A stretch of DNA of 64,000 bases. It comes from Cyrtodaria siliqua. Lineage: Eukaryota; Mollusca; Bivalvia; Adapedonta; Hiatellidae. A program made the position numbers and the translations under genes. The notes under the pieces are model-generated. The model searched no databases. It was not told the origin of the DNA and was given only the letters and a program-made list of their open reading frames with translations. Below, piece by piece: positions 34,641 to 45,995 of this stretch; the first letter of the stretch is position 1; every line of letters starts with the position of its first letter. The DNA is taken from the NCBI GenBank assembly GCA_037043455.1, contig JAWPHD010010322.1, positions 30,871 through 94,870 of the forward strand, given 5' to 3'.

Positions 34641-35195
34641 CCATAGAAAAGAGTATGATAATGGGCCTCTGGAAATGGCCGAACACGACACATACAAAAT
34701 ATTGCAGTCTCGGTTTGATTGATACTGTTCATGAACGGTAGTGAAATATGCTAGCTACCGCTCACGCCCTCTAGCCCCGGGTTGAGCAGAACTCAATATT
34801 CATAAAATCAATAGTACATAATTTTAACCATCACGAAGATGGCATGCATATGGCGGTAGACATAGAGATTTTCCTCCCCCATGTCCAGCGGCGTATGGTC
34901 CCAGTATGTAACAAAATACTATGTCCCGAAGAGCGAAATAAACAAAAGGAAATTAAGTTGGGAGCAGCGGTTATGAAGCCTGTATATCACAAGTAACAGC
35001 CAAAAGACTAAATTAAAAATCAGACAACATATCCTATGAGTGGTTAAACAATACCCAGAGCCTTTTATCGGCCGGAGTAGTGGAACCACCGAATCGAAAA
35101 TTAAGTAAGAAAACAAAAGCAATTGAAAATGTACCAGCGATAACTAAATATAAGTATCGGGCTCAGCGATCTCCAAAGATCGATTGAATAACAGT
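34641..35195 (-). repeat. Dispersed family X, longest copy (copy C), inside a Penelope-like element
   Basis: Matches 29140-29675 in reverse. Its right-hand flank (35220-35475) and left-hand flank (34640 downwards) are N-terminal and C-terminal RT segments of the same Penelope-like family in the same orientation. X therefore sits where about 0.7 kb of RT is missing. Both hairpins and the terminus catactctttt are present. Confidence 0.8.
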
Positions 35196-35219
35196 CCTGA
35201 TTACAAGCGCGGGGAGACG

Positions 35220-35475
35220 TTTTACTGCCGCCACACTGCCAAAAATGTAGTATTTTCCCTAGCGAATGTTTTTTTAATAAGAGCAATAAGCCTGTCTTTG
35301 ATAAGGTGTATATAGTGTAGAGAAGTCATAAGTGCTAATAGACGAAACTTGACATGTATTGCAAGTTCTATCAAGAACGTCTCCTGATCTTTTAATAGAT
35401 CAAAACAAATTAATCCCAGAGTTTTCATAAGTGTTATCACAGTATTGTTTAAAGTGATCTTTAACGTCAGTAAGA
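35220..35475 (-). pseudogene. Penelope-like RT, N-terminal palm segment
   Basis: Complement reads TSCLTDVKDHFKQYC, YENSGINLF-stop-SIK, SISTYDFSTLYT and IALIKKTFARENTTFLA. YDFSTLYT contains the first catalytic Asp of the RT. A stop and small gaps are present. At 35475 it is joined head-on to a plus-strand 3' UTR of the same family. Confidence 0.8.
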
Positions 35476-35680
35476 CAAGAAGTTGTGTGAGGATTGGTGC
35501 ACCCTAGCATCTGGTTTAAACCTCCAGCGGCCTTTTTTGCCACTGACCGTTCCAAGGCGGTAGCCACCTCTTTTGTTCATCTTTAAATTTGTTCTTTGTT
35601 TCTCTGTGTGTTTGTTTTGACTCTCGTCCATGAATGCTACTTTTCCTGTTCGATTTTTATATCTATATTTACCACGTATA
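35476..35680 (+). mobile_element. Penelope-like 3' UTR end, inverted relative to its neighbour
   Basis: gaggattggtgcaccctagc, tttaaacctccagcgg, ttgccactgaccgttcc, then the terminus gttcgatttttatatct at about 35657-35673. Confidence 0.8.
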
Positions 35681-36309
35681 ATGTACAATATTTTATGTGT
35701 AAATGTTTTTTTTAATTTTTCAAACTGCTGTGCTGCATTGGGTTTTATGGGGCGCCAAATATCATAAGTATATTGTCAACAGTAATAAACCAGACCAACT
35801 CTCTGCCTACATCGAAATAAACATGCAGAATATAAGTCTAGGACCTTTTTAACTGCTGTTTTGTTTTAAATTCTCTTTGTAAACATCCATTGACACTTGA
35901 GCCAAAGTGGTGCGTTCGCAAGCCCTTATGTGGCCAGAAACCACACATATGACCAGTCTAAGTGAGCAGACAAAACATGACAAAATGAACATGACATCCA
36001 GTTGGAGTAATTCTTGCATACCATTAATGTTATCCACGTTTTACATGAGCGATGGAAAACCTGATCTTACACACGGGGGAAGATAAAAGACGCATACTCA
36101 TATCAGCAATGACAGTTGTATGATGTCATCGCGTAAATAAACATGCAAAACGTTAGTAGTTGACGACATCAATGCTCATAATGTAAATGATATGCAAGAA
36201 AAAGAATCAATCATGGGTATCCGGTTCAGATGGAGATTTCTATGTTGGAATTTCTTATCTTCACCGGATACACATGAAAGATTCTTATATTCTTCCCCTC
36301 TGCAGATAT
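35681..36309. other. No gene recognised
   Basis: Short ORFs only. tgcagatataatataccagg near 36303 is probably the worn left edge of the 64-bp minisatellite that follows. Confidence 0.5.
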
Positions 36310-36468
36310 AATATACCAGGGTACCTCTGCAGGTATAAATCGACACGGTGCTGCTATTGCCCGATAACCACATTGGTTACTTAATACCTCTCCAGGTATA
36401 AATAGACCATGGCGCTGTATAGCCCGAGACCGAAATGGGTTACTTTATACCTCTGCATGTAGAAATAC

Positions 36469-36954
36469 ACTCAAGTGATATGAAAACAACGCAACACGGG
36501 AATTTCCGCTATATATTGTATGTACAATATGCTGCTTTTAATCGAATGGTACATGGCTACGTAAGACCTTTCCTTTTGGAAAAAATACTAAAACAACAAA
36601 TAATACAGCAAATAGTATTCCTTCAATGTTTCATTATTCACAGAGTACGAGTTTGGCTCAACATGTGAGCAAACTTAGGATGCAACATTTTGCAAACTAT
36701 TTACGTTAAATACAGAACTGAACTAGCTCAATTTTTCAAAGAGCTACTTCAACATTTATGAAGTTCTTGTTACAAAGTGTAGTGTGATTAAAACTTCTAC
36801 AACATCACAGTGTCCTTTCTCTAAGTAACTGCAACTTTCTTTTTAAAAAACATCTTGGGATTTCTTTGGAATATTATGTGCCATTAAGTGTGCAGTATAT
36901 ACAATATATAGCGGAAATTCCCGTGTTGCGTTTTCATATCACTTGAGTGTTGAC
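36469..36954 (-). mobile_element. Inverted-repeat element family A, best copy
   Basis: About 50-bp terminal inverted repeats: cactcaagtgatatgaaaac then gcaacacgggaatttccgct on the left, and the complement on the right, with a 3-nt insertion in the left arm. The interior matches the copy at 44682-45145 in the opposite orientation (aaatcccaagatgt...agttgcag). No transposase. The host minisatellite shows the empty site between gaaata and gacca. About 486 bp. Confidence 0.85.
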
Positions 36955-37104
36955 CAAGGCGCTCTTATTGTCCGAGAACCACATGGGTTACTTTATACCG
37001 CTGCATGTATAAAAAGACCATGATGCTGTTGTTGCCCGAAAACCAAATGGGTTACTTTATACATATGCATGTAGAAATAGACCATGACGCTCTTATTGCC
37101 TGGG

Positions 37105-37368
37105 TCCGTATTCGTAAAGCCGCTGAAGTGGAAACTATTACTTAAGTCAAAATTTAAGATTTTTCCATATTTTTTCCTTATAAGCCTCTGAGGAACACAA
37201 CAAACTATATATTTTAAGATAAAAATTTAGCTATATGTTTTGTTTATCCATAACCTTATTAACATTATTAATAAAACGTCTTAAATCGATAGAAAAAGAT
37301 GTTTAAAAAATTTATACAATTTGACTTAAGTTAAGATATTGATAAGAAGCTTTATGAATATGGACCCT
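37105..37368. mobile_element. Inverted-repeat element family B in the minisatellite
   Basis: ggtccgtattcgtaaagc at the left is inverted as gctttatgaatatggacc at the right (two mismatches), and both sides are flanked by ctg. About 262 bp, AT-rich, with inner inverted segments around acttaagt. No ORF. Confidence 0.75.
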
Positions 37369-37741
37369 GATAACCACATGGGTTACTTTATACATCTGAA
37401 TGTATAAATAGACCATGGCGCTCTTATTGCCCGAGAACCACCTGGGTTACTTTATACATCTGCATGTAGAAATAGATCATGGCGCTCTTATTGCCCGAGA
37501 ACCACATGAGTTTATTTATACATCTGCATGTAGAAATAGACCATGTCGCGGTTATTGACCGAGAACCACATGGGTTACTTTATACCTCTGCATTTGTAAT
37601 AGACACCTCTGCATGTATAATAGACCACGGCATGATGGCGCTGTTATGGCTTGAGAACCACATGAGTTACTTTATATCTCTACATGTATAAATAGACTAT
37701 GGCACTGTTACTTCCTGAAAACCACATGGGTTACTTATAAG

Positions 37742-39419
37742 GAATAGCGGTGCAAATATTAACATTGGGGTTTCAATACAACACTGCTGTATTTCCTGCT
37801 TTTAGTAATATGAGATAGGTTTTTTCCTCGTGTGAGATAACTCTATCTTGCTTGAGATGTCATGACTTCATGTTGACGTCGCCCTATTCTTACATCAGAT
37901 CAATAAAAGTCTATTGTTTTTGCCTGTACTAAGTACAGACTGGGAGAAAAATAGTCTATCTTGATTTTACTGAGGCGTCAGAAGAATTGCAGCCAGGAAT
38001 TCGGCAGAGCCTTGTTCTTGGTTTCAACTCTGACCCCTCGGGTGAGATTTCCTAATGTCTCATGGATACTCATGATGGATTCTTATATTCTGCTTTATTA
38101 CATCACCGCTTTCACAAAGTGAAGTGGGGCCTATATTAGGAATCACGTTGTCCGTAACATCCCTCACATCATGTCACGTCCCGTCCTAACGCGTAACGCA
38201 TTTTGGTCACGTCCTGTCGCGTCCCATTGCATAACACATTTATATTACTTACAGTTTTGAATGGGTTGTTCCCAAACTTCATATACACATTATGTCCCTC
38301 TACATCACCAATAGTTGATTACCTAATTTATTACAGAATTATGGCCCTTTGTTTGACTTAAAATTTAAGCGAGGCGATTCATTACCTTCAGTGATAGTCT
38401 AGTTTATATGTAGCTACAGCAGTGTTGCATTAAACCCTCCACATGATAAGCCACACACCCACAAACATGATTAGTAACTGCATAAACACTTGTCAGGTAA
38501 AGAGGGCTTCCTATAGGCCGCGGCCTACACTTTTTTCTGAGAAATCGAAAAAATAAAAATGCCAAAATGCAATAAAAATCGCAGGCCTAATGGGATAAGG
38601 GGCTAAATTGGTGTATTTAACATACAATGTGTTCATATAAACTGTATACTAGTACTTCGTGTTAATATAAATAACATTAAATTACTTTAAATGTTTTCAA
38701 CTTCTTTTTAGTTATAAGATATATAATTTACGGTAAAAGTAAGGATATTGATGCTTTTATAGACATATTCACCGGTACGAAATATACGCCAAAACGCTCC
38801 TCCGACAGTCTAGCTGAATTTTTTTTCGGGGGACCATCCCCTGAGGACCACCCCCTAGAACTCGGCCTACACATCATATTTTGCCAAGCTATCCCCTGGA
38901 GGGGAGCATTTTCACTTTAAAAATTAATATGTTTTTCTTGCATAATTGTTATATTTGTTATGATGTACATAATGTTATTCAGATGTCTCAGGTGAATTAT
39001 TTATAGCCCAGCTTGTATTGTAAAGAGTTGTCAATAATTTGGCAGTGTACAGTTTTCATATATGTTGGCAGTGTATAGTTTTCATTAATGTTATTTTGGT
39101 TAGATTTTAATTAACATGTATACAGGCCCGCCAGCTGGTTTTGGTATATTTTACATAATAATATTGTACTGGAACTGGTTGAGTACTGTCCCTTGCACAA
39201 GTCACGACCTACTTTGTGATACATGTATTTATATTCATTTTATGCTTGTTCACACATTGGTGCATTTAATATTCCGCACACATGCATAATTACAGGAACA
39301 CACAGCAATCTTGATTTTTTTAAAACTCGCGGGACACGCAATCTTGATTCCTTTAACTAGATTTTTTTTAAAATTCACGGTGTTCCCTTAATTTATCTAC
39401 TTTTCTTATTTGCAAACCA
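37742..39419. other. No gene recognised
   Basis: Contains a cacgtc-rich patch (38170-38215) and a CCCC/GGGG patch with aggaccaccccctag (38830-38900). tcttgattttttta-like strings near 39310 and 39345 recur at 17120. No ORF of note. Confidence 0.45.
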
Positions 39420-39810
39420 TTATTAATAACTATTTGAATTCTTAATTTCCTATTGCCGAGATTTTAAGATTTTATCTTATTTTCAGTAGGTGATAATAGT
39501 TGTGTTACTCAGTTTTTACCCTTCAGATCTATAGTAAAATAAAAAATCTTTGGCGGTGTAAAAGATGATCATTTTCAAGATTCGATTTTGACAATAAACA
39601 GATATTGAATCAATTGTCATCAATAGTCATGCAATCTGCAAGGTTTAAAACTAATCACACCGTAAACAATTATTTTTTACAGTCAACTTGGTTGTACGTC
39701 TAGGATAAAGACCGAGTCTATCTCCTACCAGATTGTAGAAGTGTGTCAAATTTCTGGTCACTGATTGGTCCGTCTGTTTTAATGATGATGTATCAAAATT
39801 ATGAATACTT
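39420..39810 (+). repeat. Old dispersed repeat Z, copy 2
   Basis: Diverged copy of 9441-9790 with the same order of landmarks (gagattttaag, gtaggtgataa, agatgatcattttcaagatt, aattatgaatac). Confidence 0.55.
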
Positions 39811-39889
39811 CAAGGCAAATGTTTTATGGTTGTATCCGTTTGTTCATGCCCAGTAAGTCTATATATGGTTATATGGTGGCATAATATGA

Positions 39890-40055
39890 TATGTAGAGGA
39901 TCTTACATGCGTACTCAGTCATTATTGAATTTATTAAACGAGTTGGCAAAATGATATAATGCGGCTCTTGCCGAGCGTTATATCATTTTGCTAACGAGTT
40001 TAATAAATTCAATAATGAACGAGAACGAATGTTAGATTCTATTTATTACATAACT
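39890..40055. repeat. Element Y, left part with long hairpin
   Basis: 39922-40018 folds into a hairpin with about 40-bp arms (cattattgaatttattaaac ... gcaaaatgatataa) and three mismatches. The loop is itself paired (gctc/gagc). Flanking agaggatcttacatg and ttattacataact recur at 47788-47955. The right part of Y appears to continue at 42291, after the Penelope-like array. Confidence 0.7.
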
Positions 40056-40307
40056 TCTCGGTATCTGGATGACATATTGAACATTGACAACCCTTTCGTT
40101 CCAACTATGGTTAATTATATTTATCCTAAAGAACTTCAGCTTAACAAAGCTAAGATATCTGATAATAACGCTTCTTTTCTTGATTTAGAACTCTCGATTG
40201 AAAATGGTAAAATAATTAGCAAAATCTATTGCAAGAGAGACGATTTTAATTTTGACATTGTTAATTATCCCCACTTGGATGGGGATGTTCCCCGAGCAAC
40301 TTATGTA
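40056..40307 (+). pseudogene. Penelope-like tandem array, copy 1 (RT fragment with YLDD)
   Basis: RYLDDILNIDNPF, KELQLNKAKIS, ASFLDLELSIENGK, RDDFNFDIVNYPHLDGDVPR. The 5' end is truncated just before the RT active site, and the 3' end is cut at 40307 where copy 2 starts. About 84 codons without stop. Confidence 0.8.
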
Positions 40308-41363
40308 ATAATATAAAAGCGTTTTTTACTAACGACAGTTTAGACAATTATACTATGTGGACTTGCTATGAAGTTTGTGAAGCACTCATCTTCCTATTAG
40401 ATAATATTTTCGTAAGGAAAGAACTTCAGCTTAACAAAGCTAATCTGATAATAACGGTTCTTTTCTTGATTTAGATCTCGTGATTGAAAATGGTAAAATG
40501 ATTAGCAAAATCTATGACAAGAGAGATGATTTTAATTTTGACATTGTTAATTATCCCCACTTGGATGGGGATGTTCCCCGAGCAACTTCTTATGGGGTGT
40601 ATATGTCTCAACTTTTTCGTTTTTCTAGAGCTTGTACTCGAGTTGAGGACTTTAATATTCGTAATCTTTGTATAACTAAAAAGTTACTCAATCAGGGTTA
40701 CCGTTACCATAAACTTCGTTAAACCTTTGCAAAATTTTATTGTAACCGTGATCTTCTTTCCAAATATAAAAATAATTTAAGGACTCTTCTGCGACAAGGA
40801 CTATCACAACCTGACTTCTATGGTGATGTGATTTATAAACTTCGTAAGATTCTCGGTCATGATCACTTTCATACTATCTTTGTTAAACTTGTTAAAAAGT
40901 TTATCAAAAGAGGTTATGACCCTATCATTATGCAACGTACTGCATGCTTGGTGGTGGACCCTTTTACAGTTCGCCACTACGCTTTCCTCTTTAATTGTAC
41001 GATGACCGGACAGGCTGTGGACGCTATTATGACGCATACCTAAAGCCCATTGGGACGGTGGCGTTTGATGTTTGTCTATGAACTTTCTTGTCGTGCCTTT
41101 AATGGTTTATTCTCTTACTGCTCTGGCTTCTGCCAAGTCATTGAGTACTTCATTGTGGATTTCTAGGCTTTGTTTTTTTGTATTATATTTACACGAGCAT
41201 ATTTGTGTTTTACTTATATTGCCTATTGATGCTGCCTTGTTTGTTAGAGATTAGAACATGGCGGGAATTTCTTTATTTACACTGTCCTGTTTTAATGGGA
41301 TGACAGTAGGGTAAGTGTGAGGTTTGGTGCACCCTAGAACCGGTTTAAACCCCCAGTGGCCTA
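40308..41363 (+). pseudogene. Penelope-like tandem array, copy 2 (active site deleted)
   Basis: Starts NIKAFFTNDSLDNYTMWTC, LLDNIFVR, then jumps at 40416 to KELQLNKA. The GIPMG and YLDD blocks are therefore deleted. A small shift near 40445 and a stop at 40721 follow. The frame 40828-41043 gives the intact end (KLRKILGHDHFHT, CLVVDPFTVRHYAFLFNCT). A partial 3' UTR runs from 41044 and breaks off at ccccagtggcctac (41363). Confidence 0.8.
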
Positions 41364-42290
41364 CCTTATGGGGTGTATGCGTCTCAACTTATTCGTTTTT
41401 CTAGATCTTGTACTCGAGTTGAGGACTTTAATATTCGTAATCTTTGTATAACTAAAAAGTTACTCAATCAGGGTTACCGTTACCAGAAACTTCGTAAAAC
41501 CTTTTCACAAATTTATTATCGTAACCCTGATCTTCTTTCCAAATATAAAAATAATTTAAGGACTCTTCTGCGACAAGGACTATCACTACCTGACTTCTAT
41601 GGTGATGTGATGTATAAACTTCGTAAGATTCTTGATCATGATCACTTTAATACTATCTTTGTTAAACTTGTTAAAAAGTTTATCAAAAGAGGCTATGACG
41701 CTATCATTTTGCAACGTACTGCATGCTTGTTGGAGGACCCTTTTACAGTTCGCCACTATGCTTTCCTCTTTAATTGTACGATGACCGGACAGGCTGTGAA
41801 CCCTATGATGACGCCTACCTAAAGCTTATTGTCTATGATCTTTCTTATCGTGCCCTGAATGGTTTATTCTCTGACTGGTCTGGCTTCTGCCAAGTCATTG
41901 AGTACCTTCATTGTGACTTTCTAGGCTATTGTTTTTTTGTATTATATTTACACGAGCATATTTGTGTTTTACTTATATTGTCTATTGATGCTACCTTGTT
42001 GGTTAGAGATTAGATCATGGCGGGGATTTCTTTATTTACACTGTCCTGTTTTAATGGGATGACAGTAGGTTTGGTGCACCCTAGAACCAGTTTAAACCCC
42101 CAGTGGCCTACTTTGCCACTGAGCTTTCAATGGCGGTAGCCCTATTGTCAACCCTTTTGTGTTTGTGATGTCGTTCGCATTTATTATTGCTTTTGCCTTT
42201 TTGTTTGTCTGTTTGCGTGTTTGTTTCTGTGTTTTGTGGTTGACTGTCCTCCTTGAATGCTACTTTCTCTGTCCGATCTTTTTATATTTC
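41364..42290 (+). pseudogene. Penelope-like tandem array, copy 3 with complete 3' end
   Basis: Begins at YGVYASQLIRFSRSCT in an open frame of 149 codons (41373-41822) ending at the family stop. It is followed by the full 3' UTR and the terminus gtccgatctttttatatttc (42271-42290). Head-to-tail order with copies 1 and 2, each differently 5'-truncated. Confidence 0.85.
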
Positions 42291-42560
42291 TGTATAACGT
42301 CAAATTACGTCAGAAAACATACATAAACGTAACGTTATGTTATACCACTAGTGGAATATCGAAAATATTGAATGGTGTTATTACACTCCCACACAGCATG
42401 TTATGTGATATTACCATTTGTTGATTATATTGCACCAATATTATCTTTAAACCCTTCGTTGAATAAAGATAGGAAAAAACACACTTCAGATATCTGCCTG
42501 TTATTTAATTATAAGCAAGCAGGTTTAAAGTGGAAATGACACTGGATTAATAACGAAGGT
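42291..42560. repeat. Probable right part of element Y, and shared repeat
   Basis: ccactagtggaatat, ttattacactccc and gcatgttatg (42340-42410) match cactagtgtaatat, ttattacactccc and gtaagttatg at 48222-48276 in element Y copy 2. 42420-42560 matches 17220-17350. No gene. Confidence 0.5.
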
Positions 42561-43499
42561 GCTTAATAAGTGCTTTAAGATTGCGTGTGTGTGTTTAAAT
42601 GAAACTGCTGATTAATGAATCCATGATCGTGTATAAACTTGTAAGATAAACAGTTGTATAGCTTCTAATAGGAATACCGTGGCTGTTTGATCACGTACAT
42701 GGCTAACGAAAATGTAATAAAAGCCTTGATGGCTGTATTTCTTTAAAATATTTTTTTTCGTGACTGAATGGATTTTGATCTTACAAAGTGCACATATCTC
42801 TACTAAGTGAGCCCTTTTCTCTACTGCTAATGGCAAATAGATTGTTTTTTTTACTTTCTTAGATTGCCGTATTCAAATCTTCCAAACTGATGCGACCTGA
42901 TCGTTTCAGTCATTTTAATAAATAAATCTACCTGAATCGAGCCTTTTCGTTAGCTGTGTATGCATGGGGTATAGCCACCTGAATATTATTTTTCACCAAT
43001 AATTCTTAATTCACTTTTGCAATGATACCTTTTATCTGAAAACATAATTACGCACAAAAGAGACTTTAACCATAGAACAGATTATATATGCAATAAAAAA
43101 AATAAAACTTGTGAAAATCTGTTGTCAAAAATGTAGTTCTTTGATTTTATTCATCAGCCATAAAAAACATATAATTTTATTCATTACCTATAAGAAAATA
43201 AAACCTGTGAAAAACTGTTGTCAAAAATGTAGTTCTTTAAATAAATTCAAAACAGCAATCTGTAAAGGACAGGTTATCTGCTAGAAATGTGGTATATTTT
43301 TTGATAGATTACATCTAAGTATGTTATCTCTTACTCAGGATTCAGGAATCATATATTTTCCATTACTTGGAGGAAATATATCTTACTTTGAATATTTCGG
43401 CAAAAATGAGATATAGGGTCCTTTAGAAACCACAGCGTCCGAACGCAATGGCATCGTTGGTCCGCACTGTACTGCAAACAAGGACTTGATAATACAATG
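42561..43499. other. No gene recognised
   Basis: AT-rich. Two direct copies of a segment with cttgtgaaaatctgttgtca / cctgtgaaaaactgttgtca about 95 bp apart (43109 and 43203) show a small local duplication. Confidence 0.45.
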
Positions 43500-44560
43500 A
43501 AAGAGACAAAAAAAACAACAGAAAGGGTGGTGAAGACAGGGTTACCGACTTGGAACGGTCAGTAGGCAATAAGGCCTACTGGTTAGCTTGAATCGATTTT
43601 ATATGGGCACAATCCTCGCTATTATTCTGTCTTCAGCGCCCAAATAGACAAGACAGTGTAAATAAAACTACATCCCATTAAAAGGAATTCTCTAACAATA
43701 AAGTCCACATCCAGAGAAACTAACTAAAGAAATACATACAAAATAATAAACATCTCAGGATGTATCCAGAATCGTACTGAACAACCATAGTAGTTGCAGC
43801 AAAAGAGAAAAACCAATCTAAGGTACGACCAGAAAACCCGAGGGACGAAAGTTCATGCACCCACCTCCCTTAGTTGGGGTTTCACTAGGTACAATCATAG
43901 AGTCCCAAGAGGTAGTCCAGTCAACGCACAAGTGCAAAGTGAAGCGTAATGACTGACTGTAGAGGGGTCAATCACTAAACATGGAGTGCGCAGTAAAACC
44001 AAAGGGTTATATCCTTTTCTGACGAACTTCCTGATTAAATTTGTAAAGCGGTCGAGAAACCCGTCAGACCCCTTTAACTTTTGAAGTTTATAGACCACAT
44101 CTCCAAAAAAGGAGGGTTGTGATATGCCTAGTCGCAGAAGTGTTTTAAGGTTGGTGTTGCACTTTTCCAGCAGGCCCTCGTTGCGGCGGTAGAATTTAGA
44201 GAAAGATCTACGTAGTTTGTGATAACAAATGTTAGTAACCATATGAGCAAAGAACGGATTATCAATATTGAGTATGTCATCAAGATACCGAGAAGTATTA
44301 TTAAAGGCATCAATAAGTTCACCCTGGCTAGCAGGTGACACAAACTCAACATAAAATCTCTTTCATAGCGGTACAAAAACAAATCGGCAACAAGTGGCGC
44401 ACATTTAGTACCCAAATAGTTTTACCGTATCTTATAAAGAAGTTATCCAGAAGAAAGGATAAGGCTCTATAAACATCAGTACAAGTCCACAAATTATACT
44501 TATCAATGGGGGCGTTAGTAAAGAAAGCCCATAACAGATCAGTTGACAAAACGATATAGC
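43500..44560 (-). pseudogene. Penelope-like element, second subfamily, RT core and 3' UTR
   Basis: Read leftwards: YNLWTCTDVYRALSFLLDNF and IRYGKT (44549-44410), then after a small gap a frame with GTKCAPLVADLFLYRYERDF (44415-44345). SRYLDDILNIDNPFF follows (frame 44341-43895). About 80 codons are then deleted, and CYHKLRRSFSKFYRRN, RLGISQPSFFGDVVYKLQK and CLVIDPSTVSHYASL lead to the stop. The 3' UTR (43890-43500) matches the copy at 20.5 kb. Three frames and one deletion. Confidence 0.8.
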
Positions 44561-44681
44561 CAGACTATTGCTCTGAGTAATGGACAATATATCATTTGGA
44601 CAGGTTGATATTTCAATACTGCAAGTGATTGTAGAGTGGGACTGGTTCCGGAAGGTGACCGCTTCTTATTATATTAAAGGG

Positions 44682-45145
44682 AAAAACAATTGCAACTCAG
44701 GAATTTCCACTATATTAATTTATATACTACATACTTATTTTGACAAAATTTTCTGGAGAAATCCCAAGATGTATTGTAAAAAAATAAAAGTTGCAGCTAG
44801 TTAGAGGAACGATAACACTTTGCTGTTTTAGACTTTTTACCCTTGTGTCACGAAATTCATAGATGTTGAAGTTCCGATTAGAAAGATAAAGCCATTTCAG
44901 TAGTGTAGTGTATTTAATGTAAAGAGTTGCACATTTTACATTCTAAGTTTGCTCACCTGCTTGAGCCAAACGGGTATTCTATCAATACCGGAACGTTGAA
45001 GAGAAAATGTTTGGTTTTTGTTACACGTTGGTTTAGTCTATTTTCCAAAGAAAATGTCTAATGTAGCCATTTACCAATCGATTTACAGCAGCATATTATA
45101 CATAAAATATATAGAGAAAATTCCTGAGTTGCATTTGATTTTTCC
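44682..45145 (+). mobile_element. Inverted-repeat element family A, second copy
   Basis: Left terminal repeat gcaactcaggaatttccact, and its complement near 45120-45133. The interior contains aaatcccaagatgtattg and tgcttgagccaaacg, as in the other copies. The 75-codon ORF 45018-45245 crosses its right end and is not a gene. Confidence 0.75.
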
Positions 45146-45239
45146 ATTAGTATATGCACATGTGGAAACGTGGCTCCATCGTAAATGGAGAGTCTACAAT
45201 AGAATTTGCAGCAACTCTGCAGTTCTACAGGTTAGAAGG

Positions 45240-45362
45240 TTCTAGGCCAATTATCCATATTTTATTTAGATGTAAATGGAGGATGGGCCTGGCATGTTCA
45301 TCCCTGTTAGGCGCCATATAACCTTTCTTGTGTTGGTGCGCCATAAAACCCCAATTCAATTC
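45240..45362 (+). repeat. LINE/SINE-type 3' tail
   Basis: ggcgccatataacctttctt, gtgttggtgcgccataaaac, then an ATTCA repeat. It aligns with the 3' ends of the RNase-H LINE (1772 side) and of the SINE at 28306. Confidence 0.7.
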
Positions 45363-45995
45363 AATAGTATACATTAATGAAACCCTTCTTCCACAGAACT
45401 AGGCGGTCAGGTTGAGAAACAAATGTTGGGGACATTGTTGAAAAAAGGATTTTCAGAGGTTCCGCTTTAATCAGTAGTATTTTAATAATATATGATATTT
45501 TTTTGTTTTATTCATAATCAGAATTATATTTAAAAAAAAATAACCCGCCAAATAACTGCAAAACCGTTTATCAAAACTCTAGCCAGGTGTTCAGGTCAGA
45601 TAATAATGTATGTGCCAGTTAAAAGTAGGTTTATTCAATGGTTTTTAAAATATCCGTGATTGAATATGAGTTGGTAACTCTTAATTCGACACTCCAGTTT
45701 TTGGGTTTATATTTGTCTATAGAGTTTGGATTCTCAAACTAGGTCAATTATATACATACGTCATCGTCAGTAGGTTACAAAACGGTGTACATATGTTATT
45801 AAATTTGACTGTTTTTTTGCGTGATAGCTACTTTAAGTCATTTATTTGAACACTAGTGCTCCACTTGTTACTTTTTGTGTAATAAAACAGATTTTCAGCT
45901 TAAATGGCTCCAAGTTTGGCTATTACTTTTATTACGAAATCATATAGTGTTACCCTTGTCAGTCTGCACGTACAGAATTAAAATTAATACATTTA
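45363..45995. other. No gene recognised
   Basis: AT-rich, with no repeated landmark of the window. Confidence 0.5.

Larger units (their letters stand above)
36310..37741. repeat. 64-bp minisatellite interrupted by two transposable elements
   Basis: Unit landmarks are gaaccacatgggttacttta, tacctctgcatgta, atagaccatggcgct and ttattgcccga. Unit starts at 36366, 36430, 37372, 37436, 37500 and 37564 are 64 bp apart. One unit (37564-37655) carries a 28-bp insertion made of unit sequence. The array is split at 36469-36954 and 37105-37368. About ten units or part-units remain. Confidence 0.9.

Noticed and set aside
34640..34641. Family X as the 5' region of the Penelope-like element
   Set aside because: Only one of five X copies is joined to it, and there in the middle of the RT; the others have unrelated flanks.
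39922..40018. Transcription terminator hairpin
   Set aside because: The 40-bp stem has no T-run and recurs within a dispersed repeat, so it is part of a mobile element in a eukaryotic genome.
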